Assembly: GCF_900313025.1 (NCBI RefSeq)
Contig: NZ_OMPQ01000010.1
Coordinates: forward strand, 1-64,000
DNA length: 64,000 nt
Source: Pseudophaeobacter sp. EL27
GTDB taxonomy: Bacteria > Pseudomonadota > Alphaproteobacteria > Rhodobacterales > Rhodobacteraceae
Direction: 5' to 3'
Under the pieces are notes generated by a model. The model did not search any database. It was not told the origin of the DNA and saw nothing but the letters and a program-made list of their open reading frames with translations. Below, in pieces: positions 52,352-60,657 of this stretch (positions are counted from its first letter, which is position 1; the number at the start of each line of letters is the position of its first letter). The position numbers and the translations under genes were made by a program.

Positions 52352-53233
52352 TTATGGCTGGGGCGGGCTCTGGTTGCTGATCGCGGCCTTGAGGGCGCGC
52401 AGGCGACCGGAGACCTGCCGCGCGGTGATATCGGCCTCGCGGATCAGATGGTCGAAATGGGTGGTAAAGGTCTCGATCCGCTCGAGATCTCGAAACGCGA
52501 TGTAATGGCTGCCGGCATAAAACACACAGAGCAGCGGACCAAAGATGGTCAGCGGTGAGGAAAACAACCGTTTGGCATCAAAAAGATAGATCCGCAGGCG
52601 CGGGTAGAGCTGGGTGGTGAGGCGTTCGAACTGATCCAGCTGTTCCAGGCGGATCTCCAACGGCAGGCCTGAGTAATAGCCGGTGGCATGGGCAAAACTC
52701 TCCAGCTCGTAGATTGGCATGGCGATCTCATAGTCCGACTGCGACTGGCGCATCCAGGACAAACGGTCCTCTGAGGCGCCAATCGCCTGATCCGCCGTCC
52801 GCCCCAGATGCGGTGCATATTCCCATTCAAGCAGGGCGCGGGTCTTGAGCATATCCGGTAGCGCCGCGGGCACATGGCGGATTTTGTAGCCTGCCGCCTC
52901 GCGGTGCCAGTCAAAAATCCGCTGATCCACGAGGGCGCGCGGCGCCTCGCTTAAGGACAGGCTGGAGGCCATCAGTTCAGCGGCGCTTTCGGGGCGGTCC
53001 GAGAGCGACAACAGCCAATCGGCTGAGACCCCCAGCACCGAGGCACAGGCGCCAACAACATGGGCATTGGGCAGCCGGGCGCCTTCATCGTTCAGCAGTT
53101 GAGAAATGGTCGAGCGATCAACGCCGGTATCGCGCGCCAAAGCGCTTTGGCTGAGGCCACTGTCTTTGAGGGCGCGAATGAGACGGTGGCGAAACTGTTC
53201 GGCGCGAAGCCGTTTGTCGATTTTATGCGGCAT
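52352..53233 (-). CDS. XRE-family helix-turn-helix transcriptional regulator
   Basis: 293 residues. The N-terminal HTH (residues ~15-75) shows LIRALKDSGLSQSALARDTG and VDRSTISQLLNDEGARLPNA. The remaining ~200 residues have no recognised ligand domain, but LRIYLFDAKRLFSSPLTIFG and HYIAFRDLERIETFTTHFDHL resemble the C-terminal sensing part of some alphaproteobacterial XRE regulators. Divergent from the DUF2061-desaturase genes, which may be its targets. Confidence 0.85.
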   Translation of the reverse strand: MPHKIDKRLRAEQFRHRLIRALKDSGLSQSALARDTGVDRSTISQLLNDEGARLPNAHVVGACASVLGVSADWLLSLSDRPESAAELMASSLSLSEAPRALVDQRIFDWHREAAGYKIRHVPAALPDMLKTRALLEWEYAPHLGRTADQAIGASEDRLSWMRQSQSDYEIAMPIYELESFAHATGYYSGLPLEIRLEQLDQFERLTTQLYPRLRIYLFDAKRLFSSPLTIFGPLLCVFYAGSHYIAFRDLERIETFTTHFDHLIREADITARQVSGRLRALKAAISNQSPPQP

Positions 53234-53343
53234 GTGGTGATAAGTATCATCATTGATGAGAAAAGTTAACTACATTCAGAATTCTGCACAACACCTTCTG
53301 GCTCTACTACTCGCCTAACGACATCAGTAGGAGCAAGATCCAG

Positions 53344-53601
53344 ATGGAAACACGCAAACGATCCCTTGTTAAGGCTTTGGTCTGGAACGCAATTGGATTT
53401 GCCTCCATGACACTGGTTGGGTTTTTGGCGACAGGGTCTGCCAGCCTGGGCGGTACAATGGCTGTGATCAATACCGCGCTTGGGTTCGCTTGCTATGTGA
53501 TCTATGAGCGGGTCTGGACCCGGGTCAGCTGGGGGCGCTGCAGCGAGACTGGGAGCTTTGCTCAGGTTGGTGGCCAGGTTGGCGGGCAAGCCAATGTCTG
53601 A
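53344..53601 (+). CDS. DUF2061 small membrane protein
   Basis: 85 residues, AGGAG 10 bases upstream. RKRSLVKALVWNAIGFASMT, LVGFLATGSASLGGTMAVIN and ALGFACYVIYERVWTRVSWG form two membrane helices of DUF2061, a short family often beside sulfate or lipid-related genes; role unknown. The last 8 bases overlap the following desaturase gene, so they are translated together. Confidence 0.9.
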   Translation: METRKRSLVKALVWNAIGFASMTLVGFLATGSASLGGTMAVINTALGFACYVIYERVWTRVSWGRCSETGSFAQVGGQVGGQANV

Positions 53602-54523
53602 GCCGCAACACAACATCGACTGCGGTATTGCGATGCCGCGTGGTGTGGAATGGGGCACTCTGGCGCTGATCCTGGTTTGCTACGGGCTCTGGATCTTGGT
53701 GTTGGCCCTGCTGCCGCAGGTCAGCCTAACCCTGACGGTGATTTGTCTTGGCGGGCTGGCGGCGCTGCATTCCTCGCTCACTCATGAGGCGCTGCATGGG
53801 CACCCGTTTCGCAACCGCCTGCTGAACGAGGCGTTGCTGTTCCTGCCGCTCACCCTGTTTATTCCCTACGGCAGGTTCCGTGACACCCATCTGGCGCACC
53901 ACCAGGATGAGCGGCTGACAGATCCCTATGATGATCCAGAGAGCAATTTTCAGGATCCCGCAGTCTGGGCGCAGATGCCGGGCTGGCGGCGGCGGTTGAT
54001 GCGGGTAAACAATACGCTGCTGGGGCGGGTGGTCTTGGGGCCACTGATGGGACAGATCTGTTTTATGGCAGAGGACTGGCATCTGGTGCGGATGGGCGAC
54101 AGGGGCGTTCTGAGGGACTGGGTCTTGCATGCATTGGGCGTGGGGCTGGTGCTATGGATTGCCCTTGCGACGCCAACGCCGCTCTGGGCGCTTTGTTTTG
54201 GGGCCTATATCGGGCTGGCTCTGGTGAAGATCCGCACCTTTCTGGAGCATCGCGCGCATCAGGACTGCCACAGCCGTACTGTGGTGATTGAGGATCGCGG
54301 ACCGTTGGCCTGGCTGTTTCTGAACAATAATCTGCATATCGTGCACCACCTGCACCCCGGCGTGCCCTGGTATGCGCTGCCAAGGCTGTATCAGGCCAAC
54401 CGAGAGAGCTACCTGGAGGCCAACCAGGGCTATCACTATCGCAGCTACAGCGAGGTCTTTGCCCGCTATCTTCTGCGCAGCAAGGATCCGGTGCCACATC
54501 CGCTCTGGTCTTCCAAAGACTAG
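53594..54523 (+). CDS. Membrane fatty acid desaturase-like protein
   Basis: 309 residues from ATG 53594, overlapping DUF2061; the open frame before it lies inside that gene. Three histidine boxes of the di-iron desaturase/hydroxylase superfamily are present: LTHEALHGHPF, DTHLAHHQDERL and NNLHIVHHLHPGVPW. Four or more membrane spans. It would introduce a double bond or hydroxyl into a lipid acyl chain or similar substrate using O2. Substrate not deducible. Confidence 0.9.
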   Translation: MSEPQHNIDCGIAMPRGVEWGTLALILVCYGLWILVLALLPQVSLTLTVICLGGLAALHSSLTHEALHGHPFRNRLLNEALLFLPLTLFIPYGRFRDTHLAHHQDERLTDPYDDPESNFQDPAVWAQMPGWRRRLMRVNNTLLGRVVLGPLMGQICFMAEDWHLVRMGDRGVLRDWVLHALGVGLVLWIALATPTPLWALCFGAYIGLALVKIRTFLEHRAHQDCHSRTVVIEDRGPLAWLFLNNNLHIVHHLHPGVPWYALPRLYQANRESYLEANQGYHYRSYSEVFARYLLRSKDPVPHPLWSSKD

Positions 54524-54541
54524 CTCTGCATAAAGGCGGCC

Positions 54542-55444
54542 ATGCTGACCTGGATCCCTGTCACAATTGCCGCCGCCACTTTTCAGACCTTTCGTTTTAT
54601 GCTGCAAAAGGTACTGAGCACAGTCACCCTGTCGCCCGGTGGCGCCACCTTTGCCCGCTTTGCCTATTCGGCGCCGTTCATCCTGAGTGGCCTGGCGGTT
54701 TATCTATACTCCAGTGGCCAGAGTCTGCCGCATCTGGGCGGGCAGTTCTGGGGTTTTGCGCTGATTGGTAGCGTGTCGCAAATTCTGGCAACGATCTGCG
54801 TTGTCGCGCTGTTCAAGCAGCGCAATTTTGCCGTTGGCATTACCTTTAAAAAGACCGAGGTGATCCAGACAGCGATTGTTGGTCTGGTTATTTTGGGAGA
54901 CGGCATCAGTGCCTGGGGTTGGGTGGCAATCCTGTTGGGGTTGAGTGCTGTTCTGGTGCTGTCCAAACCACCCGAGGCAACAGGGGCCTGGTGGACACAT
55001 CTCACCAATCGCGCCTCCAAACTTGGGCTTGGGGCCGGGGTGCTTTTTGCTTTTTCGGCCGTCAGCTATCGCGGAGCTTCACTGCAATTGGGCGATCTGG
55101 CGCCGATGTTCCGGGCGGCGGTAACGCTGGCCTCTGTGGTCTCGCTACAGACGCTCTTGATGGTGATCTGGCTTGCCTGGCGTGAAAAGGGTGAGATCAC
55201 CCGTGTCTGGCAGGCGCGCCGGGTTGCGATCTGGGTGGGGCTGACCAGTCTGGGTGGCTCATTCTGCTGGTTCTGGGCCTTTACCCTGCAGAATGCCGCC
55301 TATGTCAAAGCGCTGGGGCAGGTGGAGCTGTTGCTCTCTATCCTGGCGTCCCTGCTGTTTTTCAAGGAAAAAATCAGCCGCCGCGAAGTGGCTGGCATGG
55401 CCCTGCTGGTGCTGTCCATCCTAGCGCTGGGGCTAGCGCTTTAA
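54542..55444 (+). CDS. EamA-family (DMT superfamily) transporter 2
   Basis: 300 residues, starting 18 bases after the desaturase and likely co-transcribed. Ten predicted helices: MLTWIPVTIAAATFQTFRFM at the start, GFALIGSVSQILATICVVAL, FKKTEVIQTAIVGLVILGDG, FAFSAVSYRGASLQL and LLLSILASLLFFKEKISRRE. The first half is atypical, with few of the usual EamA Pro/Gly motifs, as in the multidrug/nucleoside-type relatives. Substrate unknown. Confidence 0.87.
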   Translation: MLTWIPVTIAAATFQTFRFMLQKVLSTVTLSPGGATFARFAYSAPFILSGLAVYLYSSGQSLPHLGGQFWGFALIGSVSQILATICVVALFKQRNFAVGITFKKTEVIQTAIVGLVILGDGISAWGWVAILLGLSAVLVLSKPPEATGAWWTHLTNRASKLGLGAGVLFAFSAVSYRGASLQLGDLAPMFRAAVTLASVVSLQTLLMVIWLAWREKGEITRVWQARRVAIWVGLTSLGGSFCWFWAFTLQNAAYVKALGQVELLLSILASLLFFKEKISRREVAGMALLVLSILALGLAL

Positions 55445-55479
55445 ACCAGCCTTGCAGCGCTGTGGAGATTTGAACGGGC

Positions 55480-56211
55480 TCAGTCGACCTCGGGCATCGG
55501 GTGGCCCTTGAGGCGCAGGAACAGGCTCTCTTCGTCATTGTTGCAGAAATAGGGCACGCTGGTTGGCGGATTGCGGTCTTGCAACCGGCCGGTGACCTCG
55601 GCCAGAACCACCTCGGTGATAAAGGGCAGATCAAAGCTGCGTACCTCGCTCAGAGGGATCCATTGCAGATGCGACAACTCATCTGAGGCCTGGGAGAAAT
55701 CATCCAGATCACCGCTGATTTCATCGGCATCAATCAGGAAGAACCGAGCATCAAAGCGCCGGGGCCGACCGGGCGGCGTCAGGGCACGGAACACAAATTG
55801 CAGCGCGCGGGCCGATGGCAAATGACCGGTGGCGGCAAAGCCCTGCCAATCGGCGGCAATTTCCTCCTGCCAGTCGCCTGGATGCCCCAGGATCAAGCCG
55901 GTTTCTTCCCAAAGCTCCCGAATGGCGGCAATCGCCAGGGTGTGATCCAGCCCATTACTGGCCTGTTCCGCAAGGCGGGCGCGGCAGACCTCGGGCAGGG
56001 GCTGGGCCAGGGGCACAGTGGCATCGGCCAGATCAACCGCGCCGCCGGGAAAGACAAATTTATTGGGCATGAAGGCGGCTTTGGCGCCGCGTTGTCCCAT
56101 CAGCACCCTTGGGTTCTCGCTCATCCGGTCACGCAGGGCGATGATGGTTGCCGCATTGCGGATCGCGCTGCGGTCCTCTGATGTCACGCCCTGAATTGCT
56201 GTATCACTCAT
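55480..56211 (-). CDS. Nudix hydrolase (NUDT-type, possible CoA or diadenosine pyrophosphatase)
   Basis: 243 residues. The Nudix box is split: GGAVDLADATVPLAQPLP then AIRELWEETGLIL, the long-insert form found in eukaryotic NUDT7/8/19-like and related bacterial proteins. PNKFVFPGGAVD and DARFFLIDADEISG follow the fold; the C-terminus LPFITEVVLAEVTGRLQD is helical. Substrate uncertain; CoA-type or nucleotide pyrophosphates are possible. It is 36 bases before the DUF983 gene stop, in the same direction, so the two could share transcription. Confidence 0.9.
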   Translation of the reverse strand: MSDTAIQGVTSEDRSAIRNAATIIALRDRMSENPRVLMGQRGAKAAFMPNKFVFPGGAVDLADATVPLAQPLPEVCRARLAEQASNGLDHTLAIAAIRELWEETGLILGHPGDWQEEIAADWQGFAATGHLPSARALQFVFRALTPPGRPRRFDARFFLIDADEISGDLDDFSQASDELSHLQWIPLSEVRSFDLPFITEVVLAEVTGRLQDRNPPTSVPYFCNNDEESLFLRLKGHPMPEVD

Positions 56212-56247
56212 CGACCGGCCTCTCCCGTGTGTTGCTTTTGGGGGATG

Positions 56248-56670
56248 TCAGCTCTTGCTGTCAAAGCCATGCATCCGGCGCGCCCATTGATAGGCGACCA
56301 CAACCCCTTTTAGTCTTGGCAAAAGATAGAGAGAAGAGACAATGCAGCCAATCGAGAAAACAGAAAACGTTACGAGAGGTTCCGGCCGCCAGGTGAAATA
56401 GACCACATGCAGGAGCGGCGCCATGATGTGCCCTACCAGCAAAATTGTCAGGTAGGCAGGCCCATCATCTGCGCGTGCCTGTGAGAGGTCGAGGTCACAT
56501 TCCGAGCAGGTGTCGTTGACCTTGAGATAGGAATGCAGCACCTCACCCTTGCCGCAGCTTGGACATTTGCGCCGCCAGCCCTTGGCAAGGGCGGGCCAGG
56601 TGGGGCGGTCTGCGGCGTTTGGGGCCGCGAGCCCGCCTGTCACTTCGCTGGTAGCTGAGGTCTCGGTCAT
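56248..56670 (-). CDS. DUF983 membrane protein (paralogue 2)
   Basis: 140 residues with the same plan as 9782-10207: KCPSCGKGEVLHSYLKVNDT and CSECDLDL (two CxxC pairs), RADDGPAYLTILLVGHIMAP, two membrane helices and a terminal AYQWARRMHGFDS. About half the residues match paralogue 1 by eye. It lies upstream of the Nudix gene in the same orientation. Function of the family unknown. Confidence 0.9.
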   Translation of the reverse strand: MTETSATSEVTGGLAAPNAADRPTWPALAKGWRRKCPSCGKGEVLHSYLKVNDTCSECDLDLSQARADDGPAYLTILLVGHIMAPLLHVVYFTWRPEPLVTFSVFSIGCIVSSLYLLPRLKGVVVAYQWARRMHGFDSKS

Positions 56671-56880
56671 TGGAAATCCTGTGATTTTGGCGCAATCATC
56701 CTCTGTCTATGAGGTAAAGAAAAGCCAAAGGAAATCTCTGCGGCCCGATGCCGCAATCCGGAAGCCAAACCATGAGACTGGATTTTTTTGGAAAGGTGGC
56801 GACGGAAAGGCTGCAGGGCTTCGTTTAGTCTGTGTATCCGGCAGCGAAGGGCTGCTTTAGGAACGCCTAGGAGAGCAGAT

Positions 56881-57387
56881 ATGACACAGACCCAAATCCT
56901 CGCCGTGATCCTTGCAACCGCCGGCGCATTGGCGGCGACCACTGTTGTGGCCAAACCGGGCTGCGGTGGCATGGGGCCAAAGATGCAGTTTGAAGAGCTT
57001 GATACAGATGGCAACGGAGAAATCTCCAAGGCTGAAATGGAAGCCCATAAAGCTGCGCGCTTTGCGACCTCTGACAGCAATGGCGACGGCAAACTGTCGG
57101 CTGAAGAGCTGGTTGCGCAGGCCCAAAAACGTGCGGCAAAACGGGTTGAGAAAATGATCAGCCGCCTTGATAAGGATGGTGACGGCATGCTGAGCCATGA
57201 AGAAATGGCCAATCGTGGCGGCCGTCATGGTAATATGTTCGAACGCGCCGACAGCGATGGCAATGGCGCGATCTCCAAGGAGGAGTTCGAGCAGGCCAAA
57301 CAGCATCGCGGTGGCAAGCATCGTGGTGGTCACGGAGGCCAGAACGGTGACTGCGGCGGTCGTGGCAGCAAAGTGGAGCAGAACTGA
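56881..57387 (+). CDS. Periplasmic EF-hand calcium-binding protein
   Basis: 168 residues from ATG 56881 with AGGAGAG 6 bases upstream; the extension to 56788 is not supported. The signal peptide (MTQTQILAVILATAGALAATT-like, ending VVAKP) is followed by four EF-hand loops: DTDGNGEISKAE, DSNGDGKLSAEE, DKDGDGMLSHEE and DSDGNGAISKEE. The C-terminus is Gly/His-rich (HRGGKHRGGHGGQNGDCGG) and could bind metals. It is the first gene of the sigma-factor operon, so its calcium or metal state may inform that system. Confidence 0.93.
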   Translation: MTQTQILAVILATAGALAATTVVAKPGCGGMGPKMQFEELDTDGNGEISKAEMEAHKAARFATSDSNGDGKLSAEELVAQAQKRAAKRVEKMISRLDKDGDGMLSHEEMANRGGRHGNMFERADSDGNGAISKEEFEQAKQHRGGKHRGGHGGQNGDCGGRGSKVEQN

Positions 57388-57397
57388 TCAAACGCCT

Positions 57398-58087
57398 GTG
57401 GTGCATTCAGAACCCATATCACCCGTGCAGCCCCTCTCTCAGGGGCTGCCAGCGCGGGGCAGGCCTGCGGTGACCGGGGGCTTTGCAGAACGCAGGGCTT
57501 ACAGCCTGCTAGGTGCTGAAGCCTTGGCAAGCGATGATGCCCTGCTGGTGCTCTATGCCAATGGTGATGCGGCGGCGGCTGCCGAATTGATGCAGCGCCT
57601 GGCACCGCGTGCCCTGGGCGTGGCGATACGGGTTCTCGGCAGTAGGGCAGAGGCCGAGGATGTCACCCAGGAAGCCATGATGCGCCTGTGGCGTATGGCG
57701 CCAGAGTGGCAGCCCGGCCAGGCCAAGGTTTCGACCTGGTTGTACCGTGTGGTCATGAACCTCTGTATTGATCTAAAGCGACGCCAACGCGGCGGCCATG
57801 TGGATCTGGATGCCATTCCAGAACCACCCGATCCGGCGTCCTCTGCGGCAGAGAAGTTGCAGGATCTGGCCCGTCAGGATGCTTTGCAACAGGCCCTGAT
57901 GCAACTGCCGGAACGGCAGCGTCAGGCGGTGGTCTTGCGCCACATAGAAGAACTGACAAACCCGGAGATATCCGGAATCATGGAGATTAGCGTCGAGGCA
58001 GTAGAAAGCCTGACAGCACGCGGCAAACGGGCACTGGCCAAATGCCTGGCCAACCGTCGAGAGGAACTGGGGTATAGCGATGTCTGA
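57398..58087 (+). CDS. ECF-type RNA polymerase sigma factor
   Basis: 229 residues if started at GTG 57398 (57401 or GTG 57470 also possible; no ATG is in the right place, so the start is unclear). Region 2 has AIRVLGSRAEAEDVTQEAMM and LWRM; region 4 has LMQLPERQRQAVVLRHIEEL, NPEISGIMEISVEAVESLTA and RGKRALAKCL. The spacing of sigma-2 and sigma-4 fits the ECF group. It lies 10 bases after the EF-hand gene and overlaps the next gene by 8 bases. It likely controls its own operon; its promoter sequence is unknown. Confidence 0.9.
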   Translation: MVHSEPISPVQPLSQGLPARGRPAVTGGFAERRAYSLLGAEALASDDALLVLYANGDAAAAAELMQRLAPRALGVAIRVLGSRAEAEDVTQEAMMRLWRMAPEWQPGQAKVSTWLYRVVMNLCIDLKRRQRGGHVDLDAIPEPPDPASSAAEKLQDLARQDALQQALMQLPERQRQAVVLRHIEELTNPEISGIMEISVEAVESLTARGKRALAKCLANRREELGYSDV

Positions 58088-58490
58088 CACAGATAAGTCT
58101 TTGAGCGAAATGGATCACTTGGAGGATCTGTTTGCCGCCGCCCGCAGTGACCCGACCCCGGTGCCGCAGGCATTACAAGCCGCCATATTGGCCGATGCCC
58201 AACAGATACAAAACAACCGGGCCATGGCTTCTGACACTTCCCGCGCCACAGGTCAGTCGCGTCAGTTACCACAGCGGCTTTGGCAGCAGTTCATTTCCGC
58301 AGTCGGGGGGTGGCCCGCTTTGGGCGGCTTGGCAGCGGCCAGTTTGACGGGGCTTTGGATCGGCTTGGCGCCGCCCTCTTTCCTGCCCGACCCGGTTGAG
58401 AGCTTTGCCTCTTATTCCAGCGGGTCGCAGCTGATAACCGACCTGGACTATGATGTGAGCTTCTTGGTGAGCGATGAGGTGTTCGAATGA
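58080..58490 (+). CDS. Single-span membrane protein in the sigma-factor operon, possible anti-sigma factor
   Basis: 136 residues; start overlaps the sigma stop and stop overlaps the next start as ATGA. An N-terminal cytoplasmic part (~75 residues, DHLEDLFAAARSDPTPVP) is followed by one membrane helix (GWPALGGLAAASLTGLWIGL) and a ~35-residue outside tail. Topology and position fit an anti-sigma factor, but no zinc-binding ZAS motif (HxxxCxxC) is present, so the role is inferred. Confidence 0.75.
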   Translation: MSDTDKSLSEMDHLEDLFAAARSDPTPVPQALQAAILADAQQIQNNRAMASDTSRATGQSRQLPQRLWQQFISAVGGWPALGGLAAASLTGLWIGLAPPSFLPDPVESFASYSSGSQLITDLDYDVSFLVSDEVFE

Positions 58491-58990
58491 GCAATGACCA
58501 ACAAAACCCTAACCCGCGAAGCGGGATGCGCCCCTGGTTAAAGGTCGTTCTGGCCCTGTCGCTGGCTCTGAACCTCGCTGTGATCGGTATCGGGGCAGGG
58601 GCAGCCTGGCGTTTCCATGGAGGCGGCCACGACAAGGATGGCCCGCCGATGTTGGGCCGGTTCATCTTTAAGGATGTCGGCAGACGGGAGATCCGTCGTT
58701 TGGTGCAGGATCACGGTGGCGCATCGGATAGCGTGCGCAACCGGCGACGTGGCGAGATGGAACAGATCATTGTCTTGATGCGCGCCGAAGATCTGGATCT
58801 CACGGCAGTCAGTGTCATTGTTGACACCCATATCGTCGAGACCCACGGCTTTATGCGTGCCGTTGCCGATGCCTGGGAGCAGCAACTGGAGGGGTTGAGC
58901 CTGAAAGAGCGGCGCAGGATCGCAGATCGGATGCAGCACCAATTGGATCATAGGTCGCGCCATTCCGGAGACAGAACTCGCGATCACTAG
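58487..58990 (+). CDS. Periplasmic heavy-metal sensor-like protein (CpxP/CnrX-type)
   Basis: 167 residues. A membrane anchor (WLKVVLALSLALNLAVIGIG) is followed by a HGGGHDKDG stretch and a helical LTXXQ-like domain (EIRRLVQDHGGASDSVRNRR, GEMEQIIVLMRAEDLDL, SLKERRRIADRMQHQL). The family (Metal_resist/CpxP/CnrX) senses metals or envelope stress in the periplasm and often signals to an ECF sigma pathway, as CnrX does with CnrY-CnrH. The His-rich start and partner genes fit this model. Last gene of the operon. Confidence 0.85.
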   Translation: MSNDQQNPNPRSGMRPWLKVVLALSLALNLAVIGIGAGAAWRFHGGGHDKDGPPMLGRFIFKDVGRREIRRLVQDHGGASDSVRNRRRGEMEQIIVLMRAEDLDLTAVSVIVDTHIVETHGFMRAVADAWEQQLEGLSLKERRRIADRMQHQLDHRSRHSGDRTRDH

Positions 58991-59031
58991 ATCAGCAAGA
59001 ATTAGGCGGTTAGATTTACTGGCCCCAAAAG

Positions 59032-59059
59032 AAGGCGCTGCCTCAGGTCGCGCCTTTTT
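59032..59059 (+). terminator. Terminator after the sigma-factor operon
   Basis: AAGGCGC pairs with GCGCCTT around an 11-base loop and is followed by TTTTTCCTTTTG. It also faces the leftward diguanylate cyclase gene. Confidence 0.75.
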
Positions 59060-59087
59060 CCTTTTGTGAGTTTTTATTGCCGCATGC

Positions 59088-60542
59088 CTAGGCCGCAGCG
59101 GTTGAGTTTTTGCCTAGAGTGACCTGGTTGCGGCCGGCGTTTTTGGCGTCATACAATGCGCGATCGGCAAGGGAGATCAGCTCGGTTACATTACTGGCCC
59201 CCCTGTTCTGTCCGCGGGTCTCACTCAGTTCCACCCAGTCGCCAAGGTCGTCTTTGCGGGTCAGGTCGCGGCCAACCACAGCGCCGATGCTGATGGTCAC
59301 TTCAATTGGCTCGGCGATGCCGGGCACATGAAAGGGTTTGCTGTTGATGGCGTTGCACAGCTCCACGGCAGCGATGCCGGCGCTGATCTCATCTGCGCCG
59401 GGCAGGACGATCATGAATTCTTCCCCACCAACCCGCGCAACCAGATCCACGGGTCGCATCTGCGCCTGCAAGCGCCGGGCGGCCTCGATCAGCACCGCAT
59501 CACCTGCGGGGTGGCCGTATTGGTCGTTGATCTGCTTGAAGTGATCCAGATCAGCCAGCATCAGGGCAAAACTGTCGTGGGTTTCGGCAGCGCGCTTGGC
59601 GGTGCGGTCCAGGAAGGGTTTGGCGTAGCGGCGATTGTACAACCCGGTCATCGGATCCTGTACAGCGGCGCGCAGTCCATTGCGGACACTGTCGCGCAAC
59701 CGGTCATTGCGGGATTTATACTGCAACTGTGTGGTCAAACGCAGGGCCAGCTCGTCAACGTCAAAGCCGGCCTGCAAAACATCATGGGCGCCACGGTCCA
59801 GCGCCTCGGCGGCGATCATTGGGTCGGCAGGGTTTGGCACCGCGATCACCACCGACTGCCGGGTGGCAGCCCGGGCGCGCAGATCCGCCAGCAAGCGCAG
59901 GCCAGGGCCTGCAGAAATCTCGTTCAGCTCGATGATAAAGACATCCGCCACAGGGGCGCTCATCATCAGCTTGATATCGTCCAGATCATGGCAGTGCAGC
60001 TCGTAGGGGACCTGATCGCCCAACCGCTTGGCCCAGGCCTGTGCGGTCTTGGTGTCCTGTGCCACCAGCGCAACGCTGGCACCGCTGCATTCTTCATGTC
60101 CAGCCCGATCCGAGAGCGGCAGGACAAAGCCATGCGAGGCATCGCGCTGCATGTGCAATTCTTCATTGGCACTGCGCGAGCGCAACAGGCTGCGAATACG
60201 GGCCTGCAGGATCACATCATCCACGGGCTGCGGCAGCACATCATCAATCCCTGCCGACAGAGCATGCAGACGACGTTCCGGTGCATTGGATTGGGTGATG
60301 GCGATGACGGGAATATCGGCGAGCATTTCATCCTGGCGCAGGGCATGCTTGACATCCGCTGCTGTGCCATCGGGCAGGCTCATGGCGGTGAGGACCAGAT
60401 CGGGGCGGCAATAGCGGGCCGCCTCCAGAACATCCGCGATACAATCCGCCTGTTCCACACCATAGCAGGCCCCCGCCAGCTGAACCTTCAGCATGATACG
60501 GTTGGTGGATATACCATCTATGACTAGGATCGTTCCCTGCAC
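59088..60542 (-). CDS. PleD-like diguanylate cyclase with two degenerate receiver domains
   Basis: 484 residues. Receiver 1 (1-120) has Ala53 where PleD has its phosphorylated Asp (DLVLTAMSLPD); receiver 2 (~150-270) has Glu205 at that place (DVFIIELNEIS). The GGDEF domain (~290-475) is intact: DPMTGLYNRRY, ADLDHFKQINDQYGH, GGEEF at 372-376, with the RxxD inhibitory site RPVD at 363-366. It makes c-di-GMP from GTP. Loss of both receiver Asp residues suggests control other than phosphorylation. Leftward; the DUF3572 gene diverges from it. Confidence 0.9.
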   Translation of the reverse strand: MQGTILVIDGISTNRIMLKVQLAGACYGVEQADCIADVLEAARYCRPDLVLTAMSLPDGTAADVKHALRQDEMLADIPVIAITQSNAPERRLHALSAGIDDVLPQPVDDVILQARIRSLLRSRSANEELHMQRDASHGFVLPLSDRAGHEECSGASVALVAQDTKTAQAWAKRLGDQVPYELHCHDLDDIKLMMSAPVADVFIIELNEISAGPGLRLLADLRARAATRQSVVIAVPNPADPMIAAEALDRGAHDVLQAGFDVDELALRLTTQLQYKSRNDRLRDSVRNGLRAAVQDPMTGLYNRRYAKPFLDRTAKRAAETHDSFALMLADLDHFKQINDQYGHPAGDAVLIEAARRLQAQMRPVDLVARVGGEEFMIVLPGADEISAGIAAVELCNAINSKPFHVPGIAEPIEVTISIGAVVGRDLTRKDDLGDWVELSETRGQNRGASNVTELISLADRALYDAKNAGRNQVTLGKNSTAAA

Positions 60543-60657
60543 ACGGTTCGCCTTTCAAACCTTTTGCTCGCTACACTGGAAGTTTCCGCCAGACTGGTTA
60601 ATAAACTGTTTCGGGTTTTTACTAATTTGTCCGCAACATGTCAGGAATGGGTCCGCC

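Noticed and set aside
59328-60527. 399-residue open frame opposite the diguanylate cyclase gene
   Set aside because: The minus-strand frame has GGDEF and receiver motifs; the plus frame is a low-information mirror.
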